A DNA stretch of 64,000 nt from Fertoeibacter niger (GTDB lineage: Bacteria; Pseudomonadota; Alphaproteobacteria; Rhodobacterales; Rhodobacteraceae). Under the pieces are notes generated by a model. That model was not told the DNA's origin, did not search any database, and was given only the letters and a program-made list of their open reading frames with translations. Position 1 is the first letter of the stretch. Each line of letters starts with the position of its first letter. The stretch spans positions 1 to 64,000 of the forward strand of contig NZ_WHUT02000014.1 in NCBI RefSeq assembly GCF_009380135.2, read 5' to 3'. Below, piece after piece: positions 37,466 to 46,645 of this stretch. Both the position numbers and the translations under genes were made by a program.

Positions 37466-38440
37466 ATGTCTGTCTTCACCAACCGCCGCAGGTTCGAAAG
37501 TCTTGGCGAACAGGAAATCCTCGCCCTAGCCATTTCCGCCGAAGAGGATGACGCCCGCATTTACCGCAGCTATGCCGCGCATCTGCGGGCGGCCTACCCG
37601 GCATCGGCGGCGCTGTTTGACGGCATGGCCGCCGAGGAAGACAGCCACCGCCGCCGCCTGATCGACCGGCATGCGGCGCGGTTTGGCGCTGTGATCCCGC
37701 TGATCCGGCGCGAGCATGTGGCGGGCTATCCGGCGCGCGCACCGTTGTGGCTGGTGGAAAACCTGCCGCTGGACCGGATCAGGGGTGAGGTGGCGCAGAT
37801 GGAGGCGCAGGCCCGCGCATTCTATGAACGCGCCGCGGGGCGGGTGCAGGATGCCGCCACGCGCAGCCTGCTGGGTGATCTGGCCGCCGCCGAAGCCGGG
37901 CATGAACGCCGCGCGGTTGAATTGTCGGCCACGCATCTGGACCCGGGGACCAAGGCGGAAGAAGACCGGTCCGCCCACCGCCAGTTCATTCTGACCTGGG
38001 TGCAGCCGGGGCTGGCGGGGTTGATGGATGGGTCGGTTTCGACCCTTGCGCCGATTTTCGCCACGGCCTTTGCGACGCAAGACCCGTGGACAACCTTTCT
38101 GGTCGGGCTGGCCGCCTCGGTCGGGGCGGGCATTTCCATGGGGTTCACCGAGGCGGCGCATGATGACGGTGTGCTGTCGGGGCGCGGCAGCCCGTGGAAG
38201 CGGGGGCTGGCCTCGGGTGTCATGACCACGCTGGGGGGACTTGGCCATGCGCTGCCCTATCTGATCCCCGATTTCTGGACCGCGACCAGCCTTGCCGTGG
38301 TGGTGGTGTTTGTTGAATTGTGGGCGATTGCCTGGATTCAGAACCGCTATATGGAGACGCCGTTTCTGCGCGCGGCTTTGCAGGTGGTGCTGGGCGGGGC
38401 GCTGGTGCTGGCGGCAGGGGTCTTGATCGGCTTTGGCTAA
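37466..38440 (+). CDS. mbfA: Membrane-bound ferritin MbfA (erythrin/VIT1 fusion)
   Basis: It has 324 residues. The N-terminal ferritin-like domain (about 15-165) carries iron-ligand motifs: SAEEDDARIY, MAAEEDSHRRR and AAAEAGHERR. The C-terminal VIT1-like membrane domain (about 185-324) begins QPGLAGLMDGSVSTLAPIFA and has about four to five segments. MbfA exports iron and protects against iron-dependent peroxide stress in rhizobia and Rhodobacter. AGGGG precedes the ATG. An Irr-type box immediately upstream and the two TetR-type palindromes further out imply dual control. It overlaps the convergent pyruvyltransferase-like gene by 4 bases. Confidence 0.93.
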   Translation: MSVFTNRRRFESLGEQEILALAISAEEDDARIYRSYAAHLRAAYPASAALFDGMAAEEDSHRRRLIDRHAARFGAVIPLIRREHVAGYPARAPLWLVENLPLDRIRGEVAQMEAQARAFYERAAGRVQDAATRSLLGDLAAAEAGHERRAVELSATHLDPGTKAEEDRSAHRQFILTWVQPGLAGLMDGSVSTLAPIFATAFATQDPWTTFLVGLAASVGAGISMGFTEAAHDDGVLSGRGSPWKRGLASGVMTTLGGLGHALPYLIPDFWTATSLAVVVVFVELWAIAWIQNRYMETPFLRAALQVVLGGALVLAAGVLIGFG

Positions 38441-39180
38441 GGCAGGTTCATGACCCGTTCGTGAAAGGCCCGGTTGGCGCTGCGGCACTCCTCCAGATAC
38501 CCCGGCAGGGCATGGGCGCGGGCAAGTTCGCCTTGCCAGTCGGCCGGATCGGCGGTCGCGGGCATGCGGGCAAAGCCGCCGAACTTTGCCGAAAACGGCA
38601 GCGCCAGCACACGGCGGCCCATCAGCATCGCCCAATAGGTGCCGTGGTAGGAATTGGTCACGACAATGGCCCCGCTGGCGATGAAGGCCAGCTTTTCCAT
38701 GAACGTGCCGCGCAGATTTGACAGAACCGGAATGCCGGGCGGCCAGGCGATGCCATCCGATTTTCCGCCATGGGCATAGATCACCACCTCATGCTGCGGG
38801 GCGGGCAGCCGGTCGAACCGCGGGCAAAGACAGGACGCGCAGGGCACATAGACCGTGCGCGGCACATCGACATCACGGCAGCCCATCAACGACAGCCGGC
38901 CGGCGAATACCTCATGGCGGTAACTGCCGGGGTTGTTGGCGCGCATGCCGACGGCCCAGGTCACGCGGTGGCGGGCTGCGGATGTGTGGTGCAGCACTGC
39001 GGCCAGCGCCTGCGCATAGACCTGCCCGCCGCCCAGTATCGCCACATCGCAGGGCGGCGCGTCGGCGCCAAAGTTCTGCACCACGGTATCGGTGCCAAAA
39101 TCCAGCCAGCGTGACGGCGTGGTCACGCGGTCGCCGATATTGGTGGTGGCGGACAGATGCTGAAACACATAGCGGGTCAT
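38437..39180 (-). CDS. Polysaccharide pyruvyl transferase-like protein
   Basis: It has 247 residues. It opens with NIGDRVTTPSRWLDF, the gating glycine region of this family, then VAILGGGQVYAQAL, an HGGKSDGI strand and ASGAIVVTNSYHGTYWAMLMGRRVLALPF. That last stretch is the nucleotide-sugar-binding signature of the pyruvyltransferase (PS_pyruv_trans/CsaB) superfamily. It is shorter than most members (300-380), and no exopolysaccharide cluster surrounds it. A role in decorating a surface glycan is an inference. Confidence 0.7.
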   Translation of the reverse strand: MTRYVFQHLSATTNIGDRVTTPSRWLDFGTDTVVQNFGADAPPCDVAILGGGQVYAQALAAVLHHTSAARHRVTWAVGMRANNPGSYRHEVFAGRLSLMGCRDVDVPRTVYVPCASCLCPRFDRLPAPQHEVVIYAHGGKSDGIAWPPGIPVLSNLRGTFMEKLAFIASGAIVVTNSYHGTYWAMLMGRRVLALPFSAKFGGFARMPATADPADWQGELARAHALPGYLEECRSANRAFHERVMNLP

Positions 39181-39259
39181 CGCGCCAGACTGCCCGGGTG
39201 GCCTTGCATCTGCAAGCGCGGCGTGAAAGCCTTGGCCCGACGTGTCACGGAAAGACCCG

Positions 39260-40186
39260 ATGCTGCCGATCCTGATGAAAACGCTGCCGTTCTTTGCGCT
39301 GATCGGGCTGGGCTTCTGGGCCGGGCGCGTGCGGTTCTTTTCACCCGAGGCAACGGCCTATCTGACGAAATTCGTGTTCTATTTCGCGCTGTCGGCCATG
39401 CTGTTCCGCTTTGCCGCCAACCTGTCGCTGGCCGAGATATACTCCACCCGTTTCGCACTGGCCTATCTGACCGGCTGCACGGTGGTCTATCTGCTGGCCT
39501 TTGGCGTGGCGATGCTGCGGCGCATCAGCATTGCCGAAGGCGCGGTCGAGGCGCAGTGCGCCGTCATCGGCAACACCGGCTTTCTGGGCGTGCCGATGCT
39601 GGTGGTGCTGCTGGGCGCGCAGGCGGCCGGGCCGGTGCTGATGGTGCTTTCCATCGACCTGATCGTGTTTTCCAGTGTGATCACCCTGATCATCACCGCG
39701 ACGCGCGAGGGGCGGATGCGGCTGGGCATCGTCAAGGTGCTGGGGATGGGGCTGCTGAAAAACCCGATGATCGTGTCGATGGTGTTGGGGCTGGCATGGT
39801 CGGGCACCGGCATGGCCGTGCCCGCGCCGGTGAATGATTTTCTGGGCCTGCTGGGGGCTGCCGCCACGCCGGGGGCGCTGTTTGCCATCGGCGCATCGCT
39901 GGCCACCAAATCGGCGGAACGGGTGCAGGTGGCGGCCTGGCTGAGTTTCTGCAAGCTGATCCTGCACCCGCTGGCCGTGGCGTTTTGTGCGCTGGTGCTG
40001 TTCAAGGTGGAACGCGAGGCGGCGGGCGTGATGATCGCGGCGGCCTCGCTGCCGGTGGCCGGGAATGTCTATATCCTGGCCCAGCATTACGGGGTGGCCC
40101 CGCAAAGGGTGTCGGCCTCGATACTGATTTCAACGGCGGTCAGCATTCTGACCGTATCGGCGGTGATCGCTTGGGTCACGGCCTGA
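39260..40186 (+). CDS. AEC family permease (auxin efflux carrier type)
   Basis: It has 308 residues from the ATG at 39260, with GGAAAG upstream; a GTG at 39242 is possible. About ten membrane segments are arranged in two halves, with a polar central loop (TATREGRMRLGIVK). The conserved VIGNTGFLGVPM motif in the first half and AASLPVAGNVYILAQHYG in the second mark the AEC family. Bacterial members move small organic anions such as malate; the substrate here is unknown. The following S-formylglutathione hydrolase gene starts 11 bases later. Confidence 0.88.
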   Translation: MLPILMKTLPFFALIGLGFWAGRVRFFSPEATAYLTKFVFYFALSAMLFRFAANLSLAEIYSTRFALAYLTGCTVVYLLAFGVAMLRRISIAEGAVEAQCAVIGNTGFLGVPMLVVLLGAQAAGPVLMVLSIDLIVFSSVITLIITATREGRMRLGIVKVLGMGLLKNPMIVSMVLGLAWSGTGMAVPAPVNDFLGLLGAAATPGALFAIGASLATKSAERVQVAAWLSFCKLILHPLAVAFCALVLFKVEREAAGVMIAAASLPVAGNVYILAQHYGVAPQRVSASILISTAVSILTVSAVIAWVTA

Positions 40187-40196
40187 GAAGGAGAGC

Positions 40197-41030
40197 ATGA
40201 TGAAAACACTGTCGGAAAACCGCGCTTTCGGGGGGGTGCAGGGCGTCTATTCCCACGCATCGACGGCCTGCGGCTGCGACATGACCTTTGGCCTGTTCCT
40301 GCCCGAAGAGGCGGAGCGCGAACCCGTGCCGGTGGTCTGGTATCTGTCGGGCCTGACCTGCACGCATGAAAACGCGATGGTCAAGGCGGGCGCACAGAAA
40401 TGGGCGGCGACCGAGGGCGTGGCTTTGGTGTTCCCCGATACTTCGCCGCGCGGCGAGGGCGTGGCGAATGACGCCGCCTATGATCTGGGGCAGGGGGCGG
40501 GGTTTTATGTGAACGCCACCGAAAAGCCCTGGGCCCCGCATTTCCGCATGTGGGATTACGTGACCGAGGAACTGCCCCGCCTGCTGTTCAGCGCCTTCCC
40601 CGTGGATGAGGCGCGGCAGGCGATCACCGGGCATTCGATGGGCGGCCATGGCGCGCTGACCATCGCGATGAGCTTTCCGGGCCGGTTCCGGTCGGTTTCC
40701 GCCTTTGCACCCATCGCCAACCCCACGGCAAGCGACTGGGGCCGCAAGCAATTCGCCGCCTATCTGGGCAAGGACGAGGCGAAATGGGCTGCCCATGACG
40801 CGACCCTGCTGATGAAAAAGCGCGGCTTTGATGGCCCGATCCTGATTGATCAGGGGGCATCGGACCAGTTTCTAGACCTTTTGAAGCCCGAAGCTTTGGC
40901 CGAGGCCATGATGGCACGGCGGCAGAACGGCGCCTTCCGCATGCAGAAGGGGTATGACCACAGCTATTTCTTCGTCAGCACCTTCATGGAGGATCACATC
41001 GGCTTTCACGCCTCGGCGCTTTATGCCTGA
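40197..41030 (+). CDS. fghA: S-formylglutathione hydrolase
   Basis: This serine hydrolase has 277 residues and releases formate and glutathione in glutathione-dependent formaldehyde detoxification. The nucleophile S147 is in GHSMGGHG. The [13 protein letters not shown] oxyanion strand, an Asp (QGASDQFL) and a His (KGYDHSYFF) complete the esterase D/FghA pattern. The partner GSH-dependent formaldehyde dehydrogenase is not in this window. GGAG lies upstream. The DUF188 gene starts inside its last 8 bases. Confidence 0.94.
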   Translation: MMKTLSENRAFGGVQGVYSHASTACGCDMTFGLFLPEEAEREPVPVVWYLSGLTCTHENAMVKAGAQKWAATEGVALVFPDTSPRGEGVANDAAYDLGQGAGFYVNATEKPWAPHFRMWDYVTEELPRLLFSAFPVDEARQAITGHSMGGHGALTIAMSFPGRFRSVSAFAPIANPTASDWGRKQFAAYLGKDEAKWAAHDATLLMKKRGFDGPILIDQGASDQFLDLLKPEALAEAMMARRQNGAFRMQKGYDHSYFFVSTFMEDHIGFHASALYA

Positions 41031-41493
41031 GCCGGGCGAACGGGGCGCGATCTATATCGACGCCGATGCCTGCCCGGTCAAGGCCGAGGCAGAGCGTGTG
41101 GCCGTGCGGCACGGGATGCGGATGTTCGTGGTGTCGAACGGCGGCATCCGGCCCTCGGCGCATCCGCTGGTGGAAAGCGTGTTCGTGCCCGACGGGCCGG
41201 ATGTGGCCGACATGTGGATCGCCGACCGGGCGGGTGCGGGCGATGTGGTGGTGACAGGGGATATTCCGCTGGCCGCCAAATGCGTGGCGGCAGGCGCGCT
41301 GGTGGTGAAACACAACGGCGAGATGCTGACCGGCGCGAATATCGGCAATGCGCTTGCCACGCGCGACCTGATGCAGGATCTGCGGTCGGCAGACCCGTTT
41401 CGCCAAGGCGGCGGGCGGCCGTTTTCCAAGGCCGACCGTTCGCGTTTTCTGGAAACGCTTGACCGCGCGGTAAGGGCGGCAAAGGCGCGCTGA
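41023..41493 (+). CDS. YaiI/YqxD family protein (DUF188)
   Basis: It has 156 residues from the ATG at 41023. The family signature is complete: [18 protein letters not shown] at the start, [34 protein letters not shown] and the [20 protein letters not shown] end. The fold resembles a PIN/NYN nuclease with clustered aspartates, but no activity has been established for the family. It overlaps the fghA stop by 8 bases, so it is translationally coupled. Confidence 0.92.
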   Translation: MPEPGERGAIYIDADACPVKAEAERVAVRHGMRMFVVSNGGIRPSAHPLVESVFVPDGPDVADMWIADRAGAGDVVVTGDIPLAAKCVAAGALVVKHNGEMLTGANIGNALATRDLMQDLRSADPFRQGGGRPFSKADRSRFLETLDRAVRAAKAR

Positions 41494-41542
41494 TGTCGCG
41501 GGCGGAACAGATTTCCGCGCCCGGGCGCGGTGATCTGGCGGC

Positions 41543-42487
41543 ATGATACCCGGCCCGCAACGCACCGTTCTGATCGGCATCCTCTGCGCTGTGGCGGGAT
41601 CGGCGGTGTTTTCGATCAACGATCTGGCGATCAAGGCGCTGTCTTCGGATTATGCGCTGCATCAGGTGATCCTGACGCGCAGCCTGATCAGCCTGTGCTG
41701 CCTTGCGCTGATCATCTGGCTGACCGGCACCGGCTTTGCCCAGTTGCGCACCCGGCGGCGCGGCCCGCACCTGCTGCGCGTGGGCTTTGTGCTGGTGTCA
41801 AATGTCACGTATTTTCTGGGGCTTGCGGCGTTGCCACTGGCCGATGCCGTGGCCATCGCCTTTGTCAGCCCGCTGCTGGTGACGGGGCTGTCGGTGATCT
41901 TTTTGGGCGAAAAGGTCGGCCCGCGCCGCTGGGCCGCCGTGGCCGTGGGCCTGCTGGGCGTCATCATCATGCTGCGGCCCGGGGCGGGGGCCATTCAGCC
42001 TGCGGCCATTCTGGTGCTGATCTCGGCGCTGACCTATGCCGCCGCCAACATGATGACGCGGCACATGCGGGTGACGGAAAGCGCATTCGCCATGAATTTT
42101 TATGTGCAGCTTGGCTTTATCGTGGTCAGCACCGCCATGGGCCTGACGGTGGGCAATGGCAGCTTGGCCGGGGCCGCCGACCCGTCACTGGCCTTTCTGT
42201 TCCGCGCATGGATCTGGCCACCCGTGGCCGACTGGCCCGCGTTTCTGGCCACCGGCATGTCGGTGGCCGTGGGCGGTCTGCTGATCTCGCAGGCCTATCG
42301 CACGGTCGAGGCGGCGGTAGTGGCCCCGTTCGAATACACCGCCATGCCACTGGCGATTTTCTGGGGCGTGGTGGTCTTTGGCACATGGCCCGACCTGACC
42401 GCAGCCTTCGGCATTGCGCTGATCTGCGGGGCGGGGCTTTATACCGCCTGGCGCGAGACGGCAAAGAAGAAGGAGCGGCTGGCATGA
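41543..42487 (+). CDS. EamA family (DMT superfamily) transporter
   Basis: It has 314 residues with ten predicted membrane helices as two EamA repeats (about 10-140 and 160-300). The ends of the repeats are marked by VSPLLVTGLSVIFLGEKVGPRRW and PFEYTAMPLAIFWGVVVFGTWPD. Members usually export metabolites or amino acids. The substrate is unknown. The gene overlaps the HAD gene by ATGA and starts a three-gene unit EamA-HAD-ornithine cyclodeaminase-like, which might suggest an amino-acid link. That remains inference. Confidence 0.9.
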   Translation: MIPGPQRTVLIGILCAVAGSAVFSINDLAIKALSSDYALHQVILTRSLISLCCLALIIWLTGTGFAQLRTRRRGPHLLRVGFVLVSNVTYFLGLAALPLADAVAIAFVSPLLVTGLSVIFLGEKVGPRRWAAVAVGLLGVIIMLRPGAGAIQPAAILVLISALTYAAANMMTRHMRVTESAFAMNFYVQLGFIVVSTAMGLTVGNGSLAGAADPSLAFLFRAWIWPPVADWPAFLATGMSVAVGGLLISQAYRTVEAAVVAPFEYTAMPLAIFWGVVVFGTWPDLTAAFGIALICGAGLYTAWRETAKKKERLA

Positions 42488-43107
42488 CCCCATCAGCGGT
42501 GGTGTTCGACATCGGCAATGTGCTGATCACCTGGAACCCCGAGCGGTTCTATGATGCGCAACTGGGCGAGGCGCGGCGGCGCGAACTGTTCGCCGCCGTC
42601 GATCTGCACGGCATGAATGACCGGATCGACGCCGGCGCGCTGTTCCGCGAAACCATCTATGAACTGGCCGACCAGACGCCGGAGTGGGCGACCGAAATCC
42701 GCTGGTGGCATGATCACTGGATCGACATGGCCGCGCCCCGGATCGAGCATTCCATCGCCCTGCTGCGCGCGCTGCGGGCCAAGGGCGTGCCGGTGTTCGC
42801 CCTGACGAATTTCGGCATCCACAGCTTTGCCTATGCGAAAACGCAGTATGACTTTCTGGGCGAATTTGACCGGGCCTATGTCTCGGGCCACATGGGCGTG
42901 ATCAAACCCGACCCAAGGATTTTCGAGATGGTGGAACAGGATTGCGGGATTGCCCCCGAAGCCCTGCTGTTCACCGATGACCGCGCCGACAACATCGCCG
43001 CCGCCACGGCGCGCGGCTGGCAGGTGCATCTGTTCGCGGGGCCGCAGGGCTGGGCCACGCGGCTGGTGGCGGCGGGGTTGCTGACAGCAGAGGAGGCCGG
43101 GCTATGA
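42484..43107 (+). CDS. HAD superfamily hydrolase
   Basis: It has 207 residues. HAD motif I is FDIGNVL; the second Asp is replaced by Asn near residue 12, as in the YihX-like/haloacid dehalogenase subgroup. Motif II is ALTNFG (about 104-109), motif III contains the Lys in GVIKPDPRIF, and motif IV is LFTDDRADN. The cap is a small helical type I cap (about 15-85). YihX-like members are sugar phosphatases (alpha-glucose-1-phosphate in E. coli). It overlaps both neighbours by 4 bases. Confidence 0.88.
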   Translation: MTPSAVVFDIGNVLITWNPERFYDAQLGEARRRELFAAVDLHGMNDRIDAGALFRETIYELADQTPEWATEIRWWHDHWIDMAAPRIEHSIALLRALRAKGVPVFALTNFGIHSFAYAKTQYDFLGEFDRAYVSGHMGVIKPDPRIFEMVEQDCGIAPEALLFTDDRADNIAAATARGWQVHLFAGPQGWATRLVAAGLLTAEEAGL

Positions 43108-44015
43108 GCGTGGAAATCATCGGGCCAGAGGCGGAGGCGCATATTTCCTGGGCGGGGTTGACGGATGCGCTGGAGGCGGGCCACCGCCTGCCCCGCGCCG
43201 AGATTGCCGATATTTTCCTTTATCGTGGCAAGGATACGCTTCTGTCGCGCGCCGCCTGGATCGACGGGCTGGGGCAACTGGTGAAAACCGCCACGATCTT
43301 TCCCGGCAATACGGCGCATGGGCTGGCCTCGGTCAACGGGGCGGTGAACCTTTATTCCGACCGCGAAGGCACGCTTGAGGCGTTGGTCGATTTCCACCTT
43401 GTCACCAAATGGAAAACCGCCGGTGACAGCCTGCTGGCCGCTAAGCGGCTGGCCCGGCCCGACAGCCGCAATATCCTGCTGGTCGGTGCAGGCACCGTGG
43501 CGCGCAACATGGTCGCCGCCTATGCCAGCCATTTCGCTGATGCGCGTTTTGTTGTCTGGAACCGTTCCCCGGCCGCGGCGCAGGCCATGGCCGGGCCGCA
43601 TGTCCGCGCGACCGATGATCTGGAGGCCGCCGTGCGGCAGGCCGACATCATCTGCACCGCCACGATGAGCCATGAGCCGCTGATCCGCGGCGACTGGCTG
43701 CGCCCCGGCACGCATCTTGACCTGATCGGAGCCTACCGCCCCGACATGCGCGAGGCTGATGACACCGCCCTGCAACGTGCGCGAATTTTCGTCGATTCGC
43801 GCGCCACGACCCTGCACCACATCGGCGAGCTGAAAGACCCGCTTGCGCGCGGGGTCATCGCCGAAACCGATGTGATCGCCGATTTCTATGACATGGCGTC
43901 CGGCCGCTTTGCCCGCCAGTCGCCCGATGACATCACGCTGGCCAAGAACGGCGGCGGTGCCCATCTGGACCTGATGACAGCCGCCTATATCGCCGGGGCG
44001 TGGCGGGCCCGTTGA
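43104..44015 (+). CDS. Ornithine cyclodeaminase/mu-crystallin family protein
   Basis: It has 303 residues. The N-terminal substrate domain has YRGKDTLLSRAAW and KTATIFPGN. The Rossmann domain has LLVGAGTVARNMVAAY at about 126-141. The family also includes alanine dehydrogenases and ketimine reductases, so the reaction is not certain. The lysine seen in LVKTATIF matches the usual active-site KTA position. It is coupled to the HAD gene by ATGA. A dispersed repeat begins two bases after its stop. Confidence 0.87.
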   Translation: MSVEIIGPEAEAHISWAGLTDALEAGHRLPRAEIADIFLYRGKDTLLSRAAWIDGLGQLVKTATIFPGNTAHGLASVNGAVNLYSDREGTLEALVDFHLVTKWKTAGDSLLAAKRLARPDSRNILLVGAGTVARNMVAAYASHFADARFVVWNRSPAAAQAMAGPHVRATDDLEAAVRQADIICTATMSHEPLIRGDWLRPGTHLDLIGAYRPDMREADDTALQRARIFVDSRATTLHHIGELKDPLARGVIAETDVIADFYDMASGRFARQSPDDITLAKNGGGAHLDLMTAAYIAGAWRAR

Positions 44016-44017
44016 GG

Positions 44018-44045
44018 GCATTTTCTGTCTTGAAATATCCCCGCC
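44018..44045 (+). repeat. Dispersed intergenic repeat, copy 2
   Basis: GCATTTTCTGTCT followed by TG and AAATATCCCC, ending CGCC. It begins two bases after the stop codon of the cyclodeaminase-like gene. The same spacing from a stop codon is seen for copy 3. Confidence 0.65.
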
Positions 44046-44092
44046 GGAGGCCTCGACACTGGCGACATGCGCCTGAGGTGAAATCGGGAAAT

Positions 44093-44169
44093 TGGTCGGA
44101 GCGAGAGGATTCGAACCTCCGACCCCCTGCTCCCGAAGCAGGTGCGCTACCAGGCTGCGCTACGCTCCG
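44093..44169 (-). tRNA. tRNA-Pro (anticodon CGG)
   Basis: The minus strand folds as follows. The acceptor CGGAGCG/CGCTCCG is perfect. The D arm GCGC-AGCCTGGTA-GCGC, anticodon stem CCTGC/GCAGG with loop TTCGGGA (anticodon CGG), and T arm GGAGG-TTCGAAT-CCTCT complete the cloverleaf. The discriminator is A and CCA is encoded at 44093-44095. Confidence 0.97.
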
Positions 44170-44227
44170 ACCGTGGAGCGGGGGTTAAACCTTCGCTGCG
44201 GCATTTGCAAGGGGGATGGCGGCAGTT

Positions 44228-45199
44228 TCACTCCGCCCGGTCACGGGCCTCGCGGCGGTTCAACATCACCGAAATGCGCGGCATCAGGCCGGTGTCATGC
44301 CGGCTGCGCGACTGCAGCACGGGCTGGTTTTCAGACACATGGCCCTTGTCCTCGCGCAGCACGATGTAGATGCCCGAAGCGATGATGATCGCGGCACCCA
44401 GGATGGTCAGCGTGTCGGGAGATTCGTCAAAGATCGCATAGCCAAAGATCGCCGCCCAGATCATCTGCGAATATTGCATCGGGGCCACGATCACCGCCTC
44501 GGCGGCGCGATAGGCGGCAATCACCAGCAGCATGGCCACGAAACCGAACAGCGCGATGATGCCCAGCATGCCGATATGCTCGATGGGCATCGGCTTGTAA
44601 ACAAAGGGCAAAGCCAGCCCCAGCACCACAAAGTTCGCCATCATCGGATAGATCAGCAGCACGGCAGACCGCTCATCCTGGCCGATCTTGCGCACGATCA
44701 CCGAGGCGAGGGATGAAAACACCGCCGCCGTCAGCGCCGCCAGATGCCCAAGCGCCAGATCGGCCCCGCCCGGGCGCAGCACGATCAGCACGCCCACCAG
44801 CCCCACCAGAATCGCAGCACCGCGCCGCATGCCCACTTTCTCGCCCAGAATCGGGATAGCCAGCAGCGTTATCAGCAAGGGCGCGGCAAACAGGATCGCA
44901 TAGGTCTGCGCCAGCGGCAGCGTGGAAAACGCATAGAACGCCGACACCCCGGTGATCAGCGACGAGATGGTGCGGATCGCCGTCCACCACGGATGCCGGG
45001 GCAGCAGGTTGCCATCGGTGCGGTCGGTCAGCAGCATCACCGTGACCAGCGGCAGGCCGAACAGCACGCTGAAAAAGATGATCTGGATCGCGGAATATTG
45101 CCCGCCGAGGAATTTGACCACCACATCATGCGTGGCAAAGATGGCAAAGGCCAGCAGCGCGTATAGCGCGCCGCGCAGGTTTGATTTCATGGCGGGCAT
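44228..45199 (-). CDS. EamA family (DMT superfamily) transporter
   Basis: It has 323 residues from the ATG at 45199; an ATG at 45190 is possible. Ten membrane helices form two EamA repeats, with repeat ends FAAPLLITLLAIPILGEKVGMRRG and PMQYSQMIWAAIFGYAIFDESPD. A cytoplasmic C-terminal tail of about 35 residues is basic. It is distinct in sequence from the EamA protein at 41543, so the two are not a recent duplication. The substrate is unknown. It lies downstream of leuB on the same strand, 128 bases away. Confidence 0.9.
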   Translation of the reverse strand: MPAMKSNLRGALYALLAFAIFATHDVVVKFLGGQYSAIQIIFFSVLFGLPLVTVMLLTDRTDGNLLPRHPWWTAIRTISSLITGVSAFYAFSTLPLAQTYAILFAAPLLITLLAIPILGEKVGMRRGAAILVGLVGVLIVLRPGGADLALGHLAALTAAVFSSLASVIVRKIGQDERSAVLLIYPMMANFVVLGLALPFVYKPMPIEHIGMLGIIALFGFVAMLLVIAAYRAAEAVIVAPMQYSQMIWAAIFGYAIFDESPDTLTILGAAIIIASGIYIVLREDKGHVSENQPVLQSRSRHDTGLMPRISVMLNRREARDRAE

Positions 45200-45327
45200 G
45201 GGGGCAGGACTTTCCTCAGGCTATCCTGCGGCCAATCTCGCCCGCCCCGCCCCCGAGTGCAAGGTGCAAGCGACAGGGGGCGGACACTGATATGCCAGTT
45301 CCCGCCCCCTGTTGCGCGAAAGCTTCG

Positions 45328-46437
45328 TCAAAGGCTGGCGTCAAGCGCCGCGATGATCGCGTCGCCCATGCCGGTGGTGGAAATTGGCGTGCCGCCCTCG
45401 GGGCCCATCAGATCGGCGGTGCGCAGACCATCGGCCAGCACCTTTTCCACCGCCGCCTCGACCCGCGCCGCCTCATCCCCCAGATCAAAGCTGTAGCGCA
45501 GCGCCATGGCAAAGCTCAGGATACAGGCGATCGGGTTGGCCAGCCCCTTGCCCGTGATGTCGGGGGCAGAGCCATGCACGGGCTCATACAGCGCCTTGGG
45601 CCGCCCGTTCGCCGCCGGGGCGCCAAGGCTGGCCGACGGCAGCATGCCCAGGCTGCCGGTCAGCATCGCGGCCAGGTCCGACAGAAGGTCGCCGAACAGG
45701 TTGTCTGTCACGATCACGTCGAACTGTTTGGGCCAGCGCGTCAGCTGCATTGCCCCGGCATCGGCATACATGTGGCTCAGCTCCACATCCGGGTATTCGT
45801 TGTCATGCACCCATTGCACCTCTTCGCGCCACAGGATGCCGGATTCCATCACATTGGCCTTCTCCATCGAGCAGACCTTGTTGTTGCGCCGCCGGGCCAG
45901 CTCGAACGCAGAGCGCGCCACGCGGCGAATCTCGTTCGTGGTGTAGCGCTGGGTGTTCACGCCCACGCGTCCGCCCTCGTTGTCGGGGAAGATACCGCGC
46001 GGTTCGCCGAAATAGACGCCGCTGGTCAGTTCGCGCACGATGACGATATCCAGACCTGCCACGATGTCACGCTTCAGGCTGGAAAAATCGGCCAGCGCAT
46101 CAAAGCACTGGGCCGGGCGCAGGTTGGAAAACAGGTCCATCTCCTTGCGCAGGCGCAGCAGGCCGCGTTCGGGTTTCACGCTGAAATCAAGTGTGTCGTA
46201 TTTGGGCCCGCCCACCGCACCCAGCAGCACGGCATCGACCTGCAGCGCCTTGGCCATCGTGTCGTCATGCAGGGGGGTGCCATGCACGTCATAGGCACAG
46301 CCGCCCACCAGATCTTCGGACACGTCGAAATGCACGCCGCGTTTCGTACCGAACCAGCCGATGATCTTTTTCACCTCGGCCATCACTTCGGGGCCGATGC
46401 CGTCACCGGCGAGGATGAGAAGGGAGGGATTGGCCAA
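45328..46437 (-). CDS. leuB: 3-isopropylmalate dehydrogenase
   Basis: This enzyme oxidatively decarboxylates 3-isopropylmalate in leucine biosynthesis. It has 369 residues. The start is a TTG at 46437 with AGGAG 6 bases upstream, giving the usual [19 protein letters not shown] beginning. No ATG exists in frame nearby, and the only longer option is another TTG at 46473 without a ribosome site. Substrate and metal motifs are present: [39 protein letters not shown] and [10 protein letters not shown]. Confidence 0.95.
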   Translation of the reverse strand: MANPSLLILAGDGIGPEVMAEVKKIIGWFGTKRGVHFDVSEDLVGGCAYDVHGTPLHDDTMAKALQVDAVLLGAVGGPKYDTLDFSVKPERGLLRLRKEMDLFSNLRPAQCFDALADFSSLKRDIVAGLDIVIVRELTSGVYFGEPRGIFPDNEGGRVGVNTQRYTTNEIRRVARSAFELARRRNNKVCSMEKANVMESGILWREEVQWVHDNEYPDVELSHMYADAGAMQLTRWPKQFDVIVTDNLFGDLLSDLAAMLTGSLGMLPSASLGAPAANGRPKALYEPVHGSAPDITGKGLANPIACILSFAMALRYSFDLGDEAARVEAAVEKVLADGLRTADLMGPEGGTPISTTGMGDAIIAALDASL

Positions 46438-46645
46438 GATATGCTCCTGCACAGGTCGGGAAAAGATGTGCAAACGGCCTAGCCGCTTGGGCGGAAAGGG
46501 TCAAGCGGGGCAGGGCGGCGCTGCCTGGCCGGGCGGGCTTTCAAAGGCGTGCTGGTCTGTGGCGGCCACTCTGTGGACGGCGGGCCGGGCACGCAGCACT
46601 GTCGCAACGCTTCGGCAGCGCCCCCTTGCCCGTTCCCCTGCGCTG

